The notes beneath the pieces were generated by a model, which saw only the letters and a program-made list of their open reading frames with translations, did not search any database and was not told the origin of the DNA. Below, one piece after another: positions 7,217-15,735 of a stretch of DNA of 33,754 nucleotides. How positions within the stretch are numbered: the first letter of the stretch is position 1; each line of letters opens with the position of its first letter. The DNA comes from JAKFVA01 sp046155225 (lineage in GTDB: Bacteria; Pseudomonadota; Gammaproteobacteria; Burkholderiales; Burkholderiaceae_C): the NCBI GenBank assembly GCA_046155225.1, contig JBJXED010000017.1:1-33754 (forward strand). Direction: 5' to 3'. A program made the translations under genes and the position numbers.

Positions 7217-9580
7217 TTAACCAAGGGGCTGTAAAAAGACTTCTGCAAGGGTTTGCACAAGGACCGGACCGTTGGCCAAATTCTCCGGTGCGGCGACGCT
7301 TTTGTGCAGCGCCATCCAGACATTTTCGGCAGTCGCGGGGGCATTCAGCGCGACGGGCGCGAACTCACCGCGCGCGCGCCTGAACTGCCCGATCGCATCG
7401 CGCAGCGCCTCATAGACACTGATGGCCAGCATCAGCGGCGGTTCGCCCACGGCTTTGCTGCCAAACACATTGGCCTCGGGGTTGGCGTGGGGCCACAGCG
7501 CCACCTTGAAATGCGCCGGAATGTCGCCGGTGGCGGGGATTTTGTAGGTGCTCGGCGCATGCGTGGCGAGCAGGCCGGTGCCGTTCCAGACCAGTTGCTC
7601 GGTGGTGAGCCAGCCCATGCCCTGGACAAAGCCGCCTTCAATTTGCCCGATGTCGATGGCCGGGTTGATCGAGTGACCCACGTCGTGCAGGATGTCGACT
7701 TTCAGTACCCGGCTTTCGCCGGTCAGGGTGTCGATAGCCACTTCCGTGCACGCCGCGCCGTAGGCGAAGTAGTAAAACGGGCGGCCTGTCAGCGTGGCTT
7801 TGTCGTAGTGGATTTTGGGCGTGGCATAAAAGCCGTCGCTCCAAAGCTGAATGCGTTGGCTGTAGGCCAGCCGCACCACTTCGGCAAAGGGCTGGCGCGC
7901 CAGCGGTGTGGTGACCTGACCGCCAGCAAATTGCACCGCCTCGGGCGTGCAGCCGTCGCGTGCTGCCAGCAGCGCCGCCAGCCGCGCGCGCACCCGGCCC
8001 GCCGCGATTTGCGCGGCGCGGCCGTTCAAGTCGGTGCCGGCCGAGGCCGCGGTGGCCGAGGTGTTGGGCACTTTGCTGGTGTCGCTGGCGGTGACGCGGA
8101 CTTGCGCAAAAGCCACGCCCAGTTCGTCGGCCACCAGTTGCGCTACTTTGGTGTGCAGGCCCTGGCCCATCTCGGTGCCGCCGTGGTTGACCTGCACGCT
8201 GCCGTCCTGGTACACATGGACCAAGGCACCAGCCTGGTTGAACAGCGTGGCGGTGAACGAAATGCCGAACTTGACCGGCGTGATGGCCAAGCCGCGCTGG
8301 AGCACGTTTTGGCTTGAATTCCAAGCCAAAATAGCCGCTTGCCTATGTCGATACTGCGCGGATTGCTCTAGTTGCGATAGCAGTTCCGGCAAGATATTGT
8401 CTGTAACCGTCATGCCGTAGTGGGTGGTGTTTCGCCCTGCGCCGCCATACAGGTTGCGCCTGCGCACGTCCAGCGCGTCCAGCCCCAGGTGCCGCGCGAT
8501 GTCGCCCAGAATGCTTTCGATGACGATCATGCCTTGCGGCCCGCCGAAGCCGCGAAAGGCGGTGTTGCTTTGCAGGTGGGTCTTGCAGCGGTAGGAAGCA
8601 ATCGCCACGTCTTGCAAAAAATAGGCGTTGTCGACATGGAACACCGCGCGGTCAGCGACCGGGCCCGACAGGTCGGCGCTGAAGCCGCAGTTGACGGCCA
8701 TCTCCAGCTGCAGGCCGCACAGCAGGCCGGTGCCGTCAAAGCCGACGGCGTAGCGGTAGGCAAACGGATGGCGTTTACCGGTGATGAAAAAGTCGTCATC
8801 GCGGTCCAGCCGCAGTTTGACCGGACATTTGAATTTGTGCGCCGCCAGTGCCGCCCACACCGCCACATGCCCGGCCTGCGTTTCCTTGCCGCCAAAGCCG
8901 CCGCCCATACGCTTGCATTCGACCCGCACCGCGTGCTGCTCCAGGCCCAGGGCGTGGGCCACCCAGTGCTGCACCTCGGTCGGGTGCTGGGTGCTGGTGT
9001 AGATCAGCCATTGCTGTTGCTCCTGCGGCAGCGCATAGGCCACCTGGCCTTCGAGGTAGAAGTGCTCTTGCCCGCCGACTTCGAGGGTGCCGCGCAGCAC
9101 CTGCGGCGCGCGTGCCAGCGCGGCGGCCGCGTCGCCGCGCTGCACAAAAACTGGCGGCAGCACGTAGCTTTTCGCGGCCAGTGCTGCTGGCAGGCTCAGG
9201 ATGGCGGGCAGCGGTTCAATCTCGCAAACCACTTTGCGGGCAGCCCGGCGCGCCTGCATGACGCTGCCCGCCACCACCAGGCCGATCACCTGGCCGACGT
9301 GTTGCACCAGGTCCGCCGCAAACACCGGCTCATCGCGGGCAAAACTGCCCAGCATCGGGTCGCCGGGGATGTCGCTGGCCAGCACCACGCCATGCACGCC
9401 GGGCATGGCCAGCGCGGCGGCGGTATCCACCCTCAGCAGTTTGCCGTGGGCGCAGGTGCTCAGAATCGGTGCGGCGTGCAGCGTGCCGCGCACCTCGGGG
9501 ATGTCGTCCACATAGGGGGCTGCGCCCTGCACCTGGGCGCGGGCACTTTCGTGAAAGTGGGGCTGACCGGCGGCGCTCAT
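7217..9580 (-). CDS. xdhB: Xanthine dehydrogenase, molybdopterin-binding (large) subunit
   Basis: A 787-residue molybdenum hydroxylase subunit that oxidises hypoxanthine to xanthine and xanthine to urate. The glycine-rich MGGGFGGKE motif is at 225-233. TAFRGFGGPQ carries Arg343, matching the substrate-binding Arg of XDH, and GGTEMGQGLHTK is a cofactor loop. AVGEPPLML holds Glu713, the catalytic base. The open frame extends 18 codons further, but the start at 9580 is preferred because it overlaps the xdhA stop as ATGA and matches the usual N-terminus. Residues about 400-416 are encoded by a copy of the interspersed repeat described below, with CTA, CGA and AGG codons rare elsewhere in the gene; the protein fold seems intact. 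The usual downstream gene xdhC (cofactor sulfuration/insertion) is absent: exbB follows instead. Confidence 0.96.
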   Translation of the reverse strand: MSAAGQPHFHESARAQVQGAAPYVDDIPEVRGTLHAAPILSTCAHGKLLRVDTAAALAMPGVHGVVLASDIPGDPMLGSFARDEPVFAADLVQHVGQVIGLVVAGSVMQARRAARKVVCEIEPLPAILSLPAALAAKSYVLPPVFVQRGDAAAALARAPQVLRGTLEVGGQEHFYLEGQVAYALPQEQQQWLIYTSTQHPTEVQHWVAHALGLEQHAVRVECKRMGGGFGGKETQAGHVAVWAALAAHKFKCPVKLRLDRDDDFFITGKRHPFAYRYAVGFDGTGLLCGLQLEMAVNCGFSADLSGPVADRAVFHVDNAYFLQDVAIASYRCKTHLQSNTAFRGFGGPQGMIVIESILGDIARHLGLDALDVRRRNLYGGAGRNTTHYGMTVTDNILPELLSQLEQSAQYRHRQAAILAWNSSQNVLQRGLAITPVKFGISFTATLFNQAGALVHVYQDGSVQVNHGGTEMGQGLHTKVAQLVADELGVAFAQVRVTASDTSKVPNTSATAASAGTDLNGRAAQIAAGRVRARLAALLAARDGCTPEAVQFAGGQVTTPLARQPFAEVVRLAYSQRIQLWSDGFYATPKIHYDKATLTGRPFYYFAYGAACTEVAIDTLTGESRVLKVDILHDVGHSINPAIDIGQIEGGFVQGMGWLTTEQLVWNGTGLLATHAPSTYKIPATGDIPAHFKVALWPHANPEANVFGSKAVGEPPLMLAISVYEALRDAIGQFRRARGEFAPVALNAPATAENVWMALHKSVAAPENLANGPVLVQTLAEVFLQPLG
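8333..8381 (-). repeat. Interspersed repeat, copy inside xdhB
   Basis: On the minus strand this 49-base segment begins GCTATCGCAACTA and continues GAGCAATCCGCGCAG. It aligns without gaps to the xdhA copy (about 31 of 49 identical) and less well to the intergenic copies (about 19 of 36 in the core against the 29326 copy). It is the most diverged member. The local codons (CTA twice, CGA, AGG) are rare in the rest of xdhB. Confidence 0.5.
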
Positions 9581-11067
9581 GCGGCTTCGTCCCCGGTCAA
9601 TGCCGCCAGAGGCATGGCCGACCTGTCTTCGCATTCCAACCAGAACCGCATCAGCAAATTGCCCAGCATGCTGCGGCGGTAGGCCGCAGAAGCACGGTGG
9701 TCGCTAAGGGGGGAAAACTCCGCGCGCAAAACCTCGCTGGCCTGCTCCAGGCTGGCCAGCGTCCACGGCCGGCCCTGCAAAGCCGCTTCGGTTTGCAAGG
9801 CGCGCACCGGGGTGGCGGCCACCCCGCCGACCCCCAGTGATGCGCGGGTAATGCGGCCAGCGTTCACCTCCAGGTAAACAGCCAGGCAGACGGCGGATAT
9901 GTCGTCGTCAAAGCGTTTGGAGATTTTGTAGGCCTGAAAAAACGGTGTTGGGCCAGCAGCGGGAGGTTGGGGAATGCGGATGTGGGTCAGCACTTCGTCC
10001 GCAGCCATCACGTTCGTGCGGTAGCCGGTGTAGAGCCGCTCCAGCGGCAGCGTGCGGCTGCCGCGCACGCTGGCCAGCACCACCTGCGCCTGCAGTGCAA
10101 TCAGCAGCGGCATCGAGTCGCCAATCGGTGAGCCGTTGGCCACATTGCCGCCCAGGGTGCCTGAGTTGCGCACCGGCAGCCCGGCAAAGCGGGCGGCAAA
10201 TGCGGCCAGTTGCGGCCACTGCGCCACCAGCGCGGCAAAGGCATCGTGCAGCGGCACCGCCGCGCCGATGACCAGTTGCTGCGCGTCGCTGTCGATGCGG
10301 CGCAGGGCCGCCACCTGGGTGACGTCAATGATGTGCGCGTATTCCTGGTGGCCCTTGGTGATCCACAAGCCGACGTCGGTGCAACCGGCGACCAGTTGCG
10401 CCTGCGGTGATGCGGCACGCTGGGTGAGCAAATCGGGCAGTGTTTGGGGCAAAAAATAAGCCGAATCAGCCTCTAGCCAAGGTGTTTCTTGCCGGAGTTG
10501 CTCTAGTTTTTGTAGTATGTCAGCGGTGTCCAGACGCTGCGGCGGGTGCGTGCCCAACTGCTGCGCGGCGTCCAGAATCGGCCGGTAGCCGGTGCAGCGG
10601 CACAGGTTGCCCGAGAGGGTTTCCTGCGCCATTTCGCGGCTGACCGGCGCGCCCGCCTGCTGTTGGTAGAGCGCAAACAAACTCATCACAAAGCCCGGTG
10701 TGCAAAAACCGCATTGCGAGGCGTGGCATTCCAGCAGCGCCTGCTGCACCGGGTGCAGGCCGCCGTCCGCTGCCGTGATGTCTTCGACCGTCCACAACGC
10801 CATCCCGGCCACCGAGTGCGCCAGCCGGATGCAACTGTTGACCGCGCGAAAACGCAGTTCGCCGCCCTCTGCCTCGGCCAGCACCACGGTGCAGGCACCG
10901 CAGTCGCCCTCGCCGCAACCCTCCTTGGTGCCGGTGGCGGCGAGGTCCTCGCGCAGCAGCTGCAGCAGGGTCCGGCTGGGTGCTACATTGTTCAGGCAGA
11001 CCACTTGGCCGCGCCGGACAAAGCGCAGGGGGTGGATCGCCAATTCGGCAGGCAAGGCGGCAGACAT
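9577..11067 (-). CDS. xdhA: Xanthine dehydrogenase small subunit (2x[2Fe-2S], FAD)
   Basis: A 496-residue subunit carrying electrons from the molybdenum centre to NAD. The N-terminal [2Fe-2S] domain has Cys51, Cys56, Cys59 and Cys79. The second cluster uses Cys119, Cys122, Cys156 and Cys158 (CGFCTPG, LCRCTGYRPI). The FAD domain follows from about residue 215 (LVAGCTDVGLWITKG, then NSGTLGGNVANGSPIGDSMP), and the C-terminal CO-dehydrogenase flavoprotein-type domain ends the chain. The linker at residues 184-200 is encoded by a copy of the interspersed repeat, rich in CTA codons. It is the first gene of xdhA-xdhB, coupled by ATGA overlap, and is divergent from the LysR-type gene 70 bases away, which probably regulates it. 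Confidence 0.96.
   Translation of the reverse strand: MSAALPAELAIHPLRFVRRGQVVCLNNVAPSRTLLQLLREDLAATGTKEGCGEGDCGACTVVLAEAEGGELRFRAVNSCIRLAHSVAGMALWTVEDITAADGGLHPVQQALLECHASQCGFCTPGFVMSLFALYQQQAGAPVSREMAQETLSGNLCRCTGYRPILDAAQQLGTHPPQRLDTADILQKLEQLRQETPWLEADSAYFLPQTLPDLLTQRAASPQAQLVAGCTDVGLWITKGHQEYAHIIDVTQVAALRRIDSDAQQLVIGAAVPLHDAFAALVAQWPQLAAFAARFAGLPVRNSGTLGGNVANGSPIGDSMPLLIALQAQVVLASVRGSRTLPLERLYTGYRTNVMAADEVLTHIRIPQPPAAGPTPFFQAYKISKRFDDDISAVCLAVYLEVNAGRITRASLGVGGVAATPVRALQTEAALQGRPWTLASLEQASEVLRAEFSPLSDHRASAAYRRSMLGNLLMRFWLECEDRSAMPLAALTGDEAA
10468..10516 (-). repeat. Interspersed repeat, copy inside xdhA
   Basis: On the minus strand the segment contains GAGCAACTCCGGCAAG and CACCTTGGCTAGAGGC, aligning without gaps to the copy at 12068-12103 (25 of 36 core positions). 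It encodes the linker between the iron-sulfur and FAD domains in frame, with three CTA codons and one ATA in or next to it, unlike the surrounding G+C-rich codons. Confidence 0.72.
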
Positions 11068-11137
11068 GGTTGCAGGGTAGGGCGGCGTGCACTTTTAATC
11101 ATACGGGGCGGCATATCAATCCCATGCGGGAAAGGCT
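11068..11137. promoter_or_regulatory. Divergent promoter region of xdhAB and the lysR gene
   Basis: The 70-base gap separates divergent xdhA and the LysR-type gene. On the minus strand a TATGAT -10-like box (11098-11103) faces xdhA with no good -35 box at 17 bases, as expected of an activator-dependent promoter. The A/T-rich stretch around 11093-11120 is where a LysR-type protein would be expected to bind, but I could not define a convincing T-N11-A palindrome. Confidence 0.45.
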
Positions 11138-12070
11138 ATGAAAGACCAGGCGCTATTGGACAAGATTGATGTCCACCTCATTCGGGTTCTTCACACCGTG
11201 CTCACTGAACGCAGCGTTTCGCGCGCCGCCCTGCGCCTGGGCATGTACCAGCCGGCGGTGAGCGCCTCGCTCAAGCGGCTGCGGGCGCTCGCCGGGGACC
11301 CGATTCTGGTGCGCTCGGGCGCAGGCATGGTGCCGACGGACGCCGGGCTGCGCATGATCGAGCCGGCCGCCAGCGTGCTGCGCGCGGCGGGCACGCTGTT
11401 CAGCAATGCCCGCGGCTTTGACCCGGCGACGGCAGACACCCGCTTTTCGCTGGCGGCGAGCGATTACCTGGACCCTTTGTTCCTGCCGCAACTGGTGGCC
11501 AAAATCAAAGCCGAGGCACCGCACTGCCTGATCGAAATTCACCCGCTGTCGGCAGCGTCGGATTACCGTGCCCAGCTGGCGCAGGGGCAAATCGACATGG
11601 TGGTCGGCAACTGGCCCAAGCCCCCGGGTGACTTGCACATGGGGCGCTTGTTTGGCGACGAAGTGGTTTGCCTGGTCGCGCAGGGCCACCCGGCGGTGCG
11701 GCGCGGCTGGGACGCGGCGTCCTGGCTGGCCGCCGAGCACATTGCGCCGACGCCGCTGCACCCCGGTGCCAAGGGCGTGATCGACGCGCACCTGGACGCG
11801 CTGGGGCTCGAGCGCAATATCACCGTGCGCTGCCCCCATTTCGGCTTGATGCCCTCGATGGTGGCATCAAGCTTGCTGGTGATGACCACCGGGCGGCAGT
11901 ACTGCGAGCGTTTCGCAGCGCAACTGCCCTTGAGAATATTGCCCCCTCCGATTGACTTTCCCCGCATGCTCTACTACCAGCTCTGGCATGAACGCACCCA
12001 CAGCTCGGCGGCGGCCAAGTGGCTGCGCGAGTGCGTCAGGTCGGTCGCCATGGCGCTACGTAAAGAGTAG
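11138..12070 (+). CDS. LysR-family transcriptional regulator
   Basis: A 310-residue LysR-type protein. The N-terminal winged helix-turn-helix spans about residues 8-65 (RSVSRAALRLGMYQPAVSAS is the recognition region), followed by a linker helix and a periplasmic-binding-protein-like effector domain from about residue 95. It belongs to the NodD/LinR-like branch by general appearance. The ATG is preceded by GGGAAAGG. Its position, divergent from xdhAB and upstream of the nucleoside ABC transporter in the same direction, points to control of purine catabolism with a purine or urate-like effector; this is inference. The stop codon TAG lies within the interspersed repeat copy at 12055-12103, so the last residues (ALRKE) may be repeat-derived. 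Confidence 0.93.
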   Translation: MKDQALLDKIDVHLIRVLHTVLTERSVSRAALRLGMYQPAVSASLKRLRALAGDPILVRSGAGMVPTDAGLRMIEPAASVLRAAGTLFSNARGFDPATADTRFSLAASDYLDPLFLPQLVAKIKAEAPHCLIEIHPLSAASDYRAQLAQGQIDMVVGNWPKPPGDLHMGRLFGDEVVCLVAQGHPAVRRGWDAASWLAAEHIAPTPLHPGAKGVIDAHLDALGLERNITVRCPHFGLMPSMVASSLLVMTTGRQYCERFAAQLPLRILPPPIDFPRMLYYQLWHERTHSSAAAKWLRECVRSVAMALRKE

Positions 12071-12103
12071 CATTATGGGCAGTAAATACCTTGGCTACAG
12101 GCC
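12055..12103 (+). repeat. Interspersed repeat, copy at the lysR 3' end
   Basis: GCTACGTAAAGAG followed by TAGCATTATGGGCAGTAA and a TTGGCTACAGGCC end. It overlaps the last codons and TAG stop of the LysR-type gene and fills most of the gap to the ABC ATPase gene. It matches the guaD copy without gaps at 36 of 49 positions and the 29326 copy at 29 of 36 core positions. Confidence 0.75.
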
Positions 12104-12129
12104 GGAAACATATAAAAAATCGCGTCAAC

Positions 12130-13698
12130 ATGGCTAATCCGGCGTTTTCAGGCCCGCCCCGGCTGGCGCTCTCGGGCATCACCAAACACTACCCTGGCGT
12201 GGTCGCCAACAGCGCCATCTCGCTGGCGGTGCTGCCTGGTCAAATCCACGCCGTGCTGGGCGAGAACGGCGCGGGCAAATCGACGCTGATGAAGATCATC
12301 TACGGCGCGGTGCGGCCCGACGCCGGCCGTATCGCCATGGACGGCAGGCGCGTGAAGGTCGCCAACCCGCAAGCGGCGCGCGCCCTGGGCATCAGCATGG
12401 TGTTCCAGCATTTCAGCCTGTTTGAAACCTTGTCGGTTGCAGAAAACGTCTGGCTTGGGCTGGACAAAAGCCTGGGCCTGCCCGAAGTTTCGCGTCGCAT
12501 TTTGCAGACCACCCAGGAATACGGCCTGCAACTCGACCCGGCGCGGCCGGTGCACAGCCTGAGTGTGGGCGAGCGCCAGCGGGTCGAGATCGTGCGAGCG
12601 CTGCTGACGCAGCCGAAGCTGCTGATCCTGGACGAGCCCACCTCGGTGCTGACGCCGCAGGCGGTGGCCAACCTGTTCCTGACGCTGCGCAAGCTCGCCG
12701 CGCAGGGTTGCAGTATCTTGTACATCAGCCACAAGCTGCACGAGATTCGCGCGCTGTGCAGCGCCTGCACGGTGCTCCGCGGTGGCCGTGTCACTGGGGT
12801 GTGCGATCCGCGCGAAGAGTCCAACGCCTCACTCAGCCGCTTGATGATTGGCAGCGAGCCGCCCGCGCTGGTGCGCAGCAGCACCCGCCCCGGTGAGGTG
12901 GTTTTGCAGGTGCGGCAACTGGACTTGCCGCGGCAAGATCCTTTTGGCACGGCTTTGCAGGGCATCGCGCTGCAAGTGCGCGCGGGCCAGGTCGTGGGCA
13001 TCGCCGGGGTCTCGGGCAACGGGCAAAAAGAGCTGCTGCAGGCGCTGTCGGGCGAGGACCCGCGCGCGCCAGCGGGCAGTATCGAACTTTGCGGCCAGGA
13101 CGTCAGCAGGGCGGGTCCGCTGCAGCGCCGCGCACTGGGTCTGAATTTTGTGCCCGAGGAGCGTTTGGGGCGCGGCGCTGTGCCCAGCCTGAGCCTGGCG
13201 CACAACCTTTTGCTCACCCGCAGCGAGGCGGTGCAAGCCAGCGGCTGGATCAGCCTGGCCGCGCTGCAGGCGCAGGCGGCGGGCATCATTGCGCGCTTTC
13301 AGGTCAAGGCGGCGGGGCCGCTGGCGCTGGCGCAATCGCTGTCAGGCGGCAATTTGCAGAAATTCATTGTGGGTCGTGAGACCCTGGCCCAGCCGCGCTT
13401 GCTGATCGTCTCGCAGCCGACCTGGGGTGTCGATGTCGGCGCGGCAGCGCAAATCCGTACGCAGTTGCTGGCCCTGGCCGGCGCGGGTTGCGCGGTGCTG
13501 CTGGTCAGCGAGGAACTGGAAGAGTTGTTCGCGCTGTGCGGCCGCCTCCACGTCATGGCCAAAGGACAGCTCTCGCCCGGCCTGGCGCGCGAGGAAGCCA
13601 CCACCGAAGTGGTGGGCCAGTGGATGAGCGGGCTGTGGCCGCAGGCAGCGCAACCGGCGCGGCCCTTGGCCCGGCAGGCGCAGGTGGTGGCCGTATGA
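12130..13698 (+). CDS. BMP-type nucleoside ABC transporter, two-domain ATP-binding protein
   Basis: A 522-residue protein with two ATPase domains in one chain, as in the sugar (RbsA) and BMP-linked nucleoside (YufO/NupO-like) importers. The first domain has Walker A GENGAGKST, signature SVGERQRVE and Walker B LLILDEPTS. The second has a P-loop-like GVSGNGQKE, signature LSGGNLQKF and LLIVSQPTWGVD, where the Walker B Asp/Glu are replaced by Ser/Gln, so the second site is probably degenerate, as is common in this class. The frame is open 13 codons upstream, but the ATG at 12130 starts nearest the domain. It starts 59 bases after the LysR-type gene, and its stop overlaps the first permease (ATGA). 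It powers uptake of nucleosides or bases. Confidence 0.93.
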   Translation: MANPAFSGPPRLALSGITKHYPGVVANSAISLAVLPGQIHAVLGENGAGKSTLMKIIYGAVRPDAGRIAMDGRRVKVANPQAARALGISMVFQHFSLFETLSVAENVWLGLDKSLGLPEVSRRILQTTQEYGLQLDPARPVHSLSVGERQRVEIVRALLTQPKLLILDEPTSVLTPQAVANLFLTLRKLAAQGCSILYISHKLHEIRALCSACTVLRGGRVTGVCDPREESNASLSRLMIGSEPPALVRSSTRPGEVVLQVRQLDLPRQDPFGTALQGIALQVRAGQVVGIAGVSGNGQKELLQALSGEDPRAPAGSIELCGQDVSRAGPLQRRALGLNFVPEERLGRGAVPSLSLAHNLLLTRSEAVQASGWISLAALQAQAAGIIARFQVKAAGPLALAQSLSGGNLQKFIVGRETLAQPRLLIVSQPTWGVDVGAAAQIRTQLLALAGAGCAVLLVSEELEELFALCGRLHVMAKGQLSPGLAREEATTEVVGQWMSGLWPQAAQPARPLARQAQVVAV

Positions 13699-14777
13699 TT
13701 TTTTTTGAAGCCCGCCCGCAGCCTTCGGCCCTCTGGCGCTATGCGTCGCCCTTGCTGGCGTTGCTGATCACGGTTGTCATTGGCGCGCTGCTGCTCGCCG
13801 CGTTGGGCAAAGACCCGGTCAAAGGGCTGCTGGTGTTTTTCTGGGAGCCCATCAAATCGCCGTATGCGCTGGGTGAATTGATGGTCAAGGCCACACCACT
13901 GCTGTTGATCGCGCTGGGTCTGGCGGTGTGTTTTCGCGCCAATGTGTGGAACATTGGCGCCGAGGGGCAATTTGTCATGGGCGCTGTGGCCGCCGGCGGC
14001 GTGGCCCTGCTGGCCGATAAAAGCACCGGTGGCTGGATTGTGCCGGCCATCTTGCTGGCCGGTACCTTGGGCGGCATGGCCTGGGCCGGCATCACCGCGC
14101 TGCTGCGTGACCGCTTCAATGCCAACGAAATTCTGGTCAGCCTGATGCTGGTGTATGTCGCCACCCTGGTGCTGGGCTACCTGGTCTATGGCCCGTGGAA
14201 AGACCCGGCGGGCTTTAACTTTCCGCAAACCAGAAACTTTGACGCCGTGACGCAAATTCCCCGTCTGGTACAGGGCTCGCGGGTGCATTTGGGGTGGCTG
14301 CTGGCGCTGCTGGGGGCGGTGCTTTTGTGGGTATTCTTGTTCCGCACCCGGGCCGGCTTTGCGCTGCAAGTTGGCGGCCTGGCCCCGGCGGCGGCGCGCT
14401 ACGCAGGGTTTTCGCCGCGCCGCGCCCTGTGGTTGGCCTTGCTCACCTCGGGCGGCGCGGCCGGGCTGGCGGGTGCGCTGGAGGTGGCGGGGCCGCTCGG
14501 CCAACTCACCCCGTATGTGCCGGCGGGCTACGGCTTTGCGGCCATCATTGTGGCCTTTGTCGGGCGCTTGCACCCGGTCGGCATGGTGCTGTCAGCGTTG
14601 CTGATGAGCATGTTCTACATCGGCGGCGAGCTGGCGCAGTCGCGCCTGGGCCTACCCAAGTCGCTCACGGGCGTGTTCCAGGGCCTGCTGCTGTTTACGC
14701 TGCTGGCGGCCGACACATTGATCACCTACCGTGTGCAATGGCGCAGCAACCGCCCAGCGCAAGAGGTCGCTGCGTGA
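13695..14777 (+). CDS. Nucleoside ABC transporter permease (first)
   Basis: A 360-residue inner-membrane protein of the branched-chain amino acid/ribose/nucleoside permease family. About nine hydrophobic segments are visible, starting with YASPLLALLITVVIGALLLA, and the family loop NVWNIGAEGQFVMGAV is clear. It corresponds to YufP/NupP-type permeases paired with BMP lipoproteins. The frame is open far upstream, but the start at 13695 overlaps the ATPase stop as ATGA and places the first helix correctly. It forms the channel with the next gene product. Confidence 0.92.
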   Translation: MIFFEARPQPSALWRYASPLLALLITVVIGALLLAALGKDPVKGLLVFFWEPIKSPYALGELMVKATPLLLIALGLAVCFRANVWNIGAEGQFVMGAVAAGGVALLADKSTGGWIVPAILLAGTLGGMAWAGITALLRDRFNANEILVSLMLVYVATLVLGYLVYGPWKDPAGFNFPQTRNFDAVTQIPRLVQGSRVHLGWLLALLGAVLLWVFLFRTRAGFALQVGGLAPAAARYAGFSPRRALWLALLTSGGAAGLAGALEVAGPLGQLTPYVPAGYGFAAIIVAFVGRLHPVGMVLSALLMSMFYIGGELAQSRLGLPKSLTGVFQGLLLFTLLAADTLITYRVQWRSNRPAQEVAA

Positions 14778-15697
14778 TGGACGCCTATGCCTTGCTGTTT
14801 GCCAGCATGCTCAGCGCCGGTACGGTGCTGGCGATTGCGGGCCTGGGCCTGCTGATCAATGAAAAAGTCGGCATCGTCAACCTGGGTGCCGAAGGCATGC
14901 TGCTGTGCGCCGCGCTGGCGGGTTTTGCTGCTGTGGTGCATACCGGCAGTTACGGTTTGGGCTTGCTGGCGGGCATGGCGGCTGGCGCGGCGCTGGCGGC
15001 CTTGTTCGGCGTGCTGGTGATCTGGCTGGGCACCAACCAGTACGCCACGGGCCTGGCGCTCAGCTTGTTTGGCGCGGGCTTTTCCGCGTTTGCCGGCAAT
15101 GCGTATGTGCAGGCCAAATTGCCCGAGCGCAGCAGCCTGGCGATACCTTATTTGAGCGAGTTGCCGCTGCTCGGCCCGGCGCTGTTCCAGCACCACCCGG
15201 TGGTGTATTTGGCGGTGCTGTTGGCACTGGCTTTGGTCTGGTTTTTCTACCGTACCCGTGCCGGCCTGGTGCTGCGTGCCGTGGGTGAGAACCCGGAGTC
15301 GGCCCATGCCCTGGGCTACCCGGTGCGGCGCCTGCGGCTGGCGGCGGTGGTGGCAGGCGGCGCGCTGTGCGGGCTCGCCGGGGCGTATATTTCCACGGTG
15401 TACACACCGCTGTGGGTCGAGGGCATGGTGGCCGGGCGCGGCTGGATTGCACTGGCGCTGACCACGTTTGCCACTTGGCGGCCGCTGCGGGTGTTGCTGG
15501 GGGCGTATTTGTTTGGCGGCGTGACGATGCTGCAATTTCACCTGCAAAGCCAGGGGGTGGACGTGCCCAGCCAGTTCCTCAGCATGCTGCCTTACCTGGC
15601 CACCATTGCCGTGCTGGTACTGATCTCGCGCAACCCGCAGTGGATTCGCGCCAATATGCCGGGTTCGCTCGGCAAGCCGTTTTATCCGGGGGGTTGA
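14777..15697 (+). CDS. Nucleoside ABC transporter permease (second)
   Basis: A 306-residue inner-membrane protein with multiple hydrophobic segments and the family motif VGIVNLGAEGMLLCAAL, matching YufQ/NupQ-type permeases. The ATG at 14777 shares one base with the stop of the first permease (TGATG), so translation is coupled. The open frame upstream of this point runs antisense to nothing useful and overlaps the first permease entirely, so it was not used. Together with the first permease it makes the heteromeric channel of the BMP-type importer. Confidence 0.92.
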   Translation: MDAYALLFASMLSAGTVLAIAGLGLLINEKVGIVNLGAEGMLLCAALAGFAAVVHTGSYGLGLLAGMAAGAALAALFGVLVIWLGTNQYATGLALSLFGAGFSAFAGNAYVQAKLPERSSLAIPYLSELPLLGPALFQHHPVVYLAVLLALALVWFFYRTRAGLVLRAVGENPESAHALGYPVRRLRLAAVVAGGALCGLAGAYISTVYTPLWVEGMVAGRGWIALALTTFATWRPLRVLLGAYLFGGVTMLQFHLQSQGVDVPSQFLSMLPYLATIAVLVLISRNPQWIRANMPGSLGKPFYPGG

Positions 15698-15735
15698 TTT
15701 TTGTTTTGCCTACTTGTTTTGTGAATGGAGTTTTC

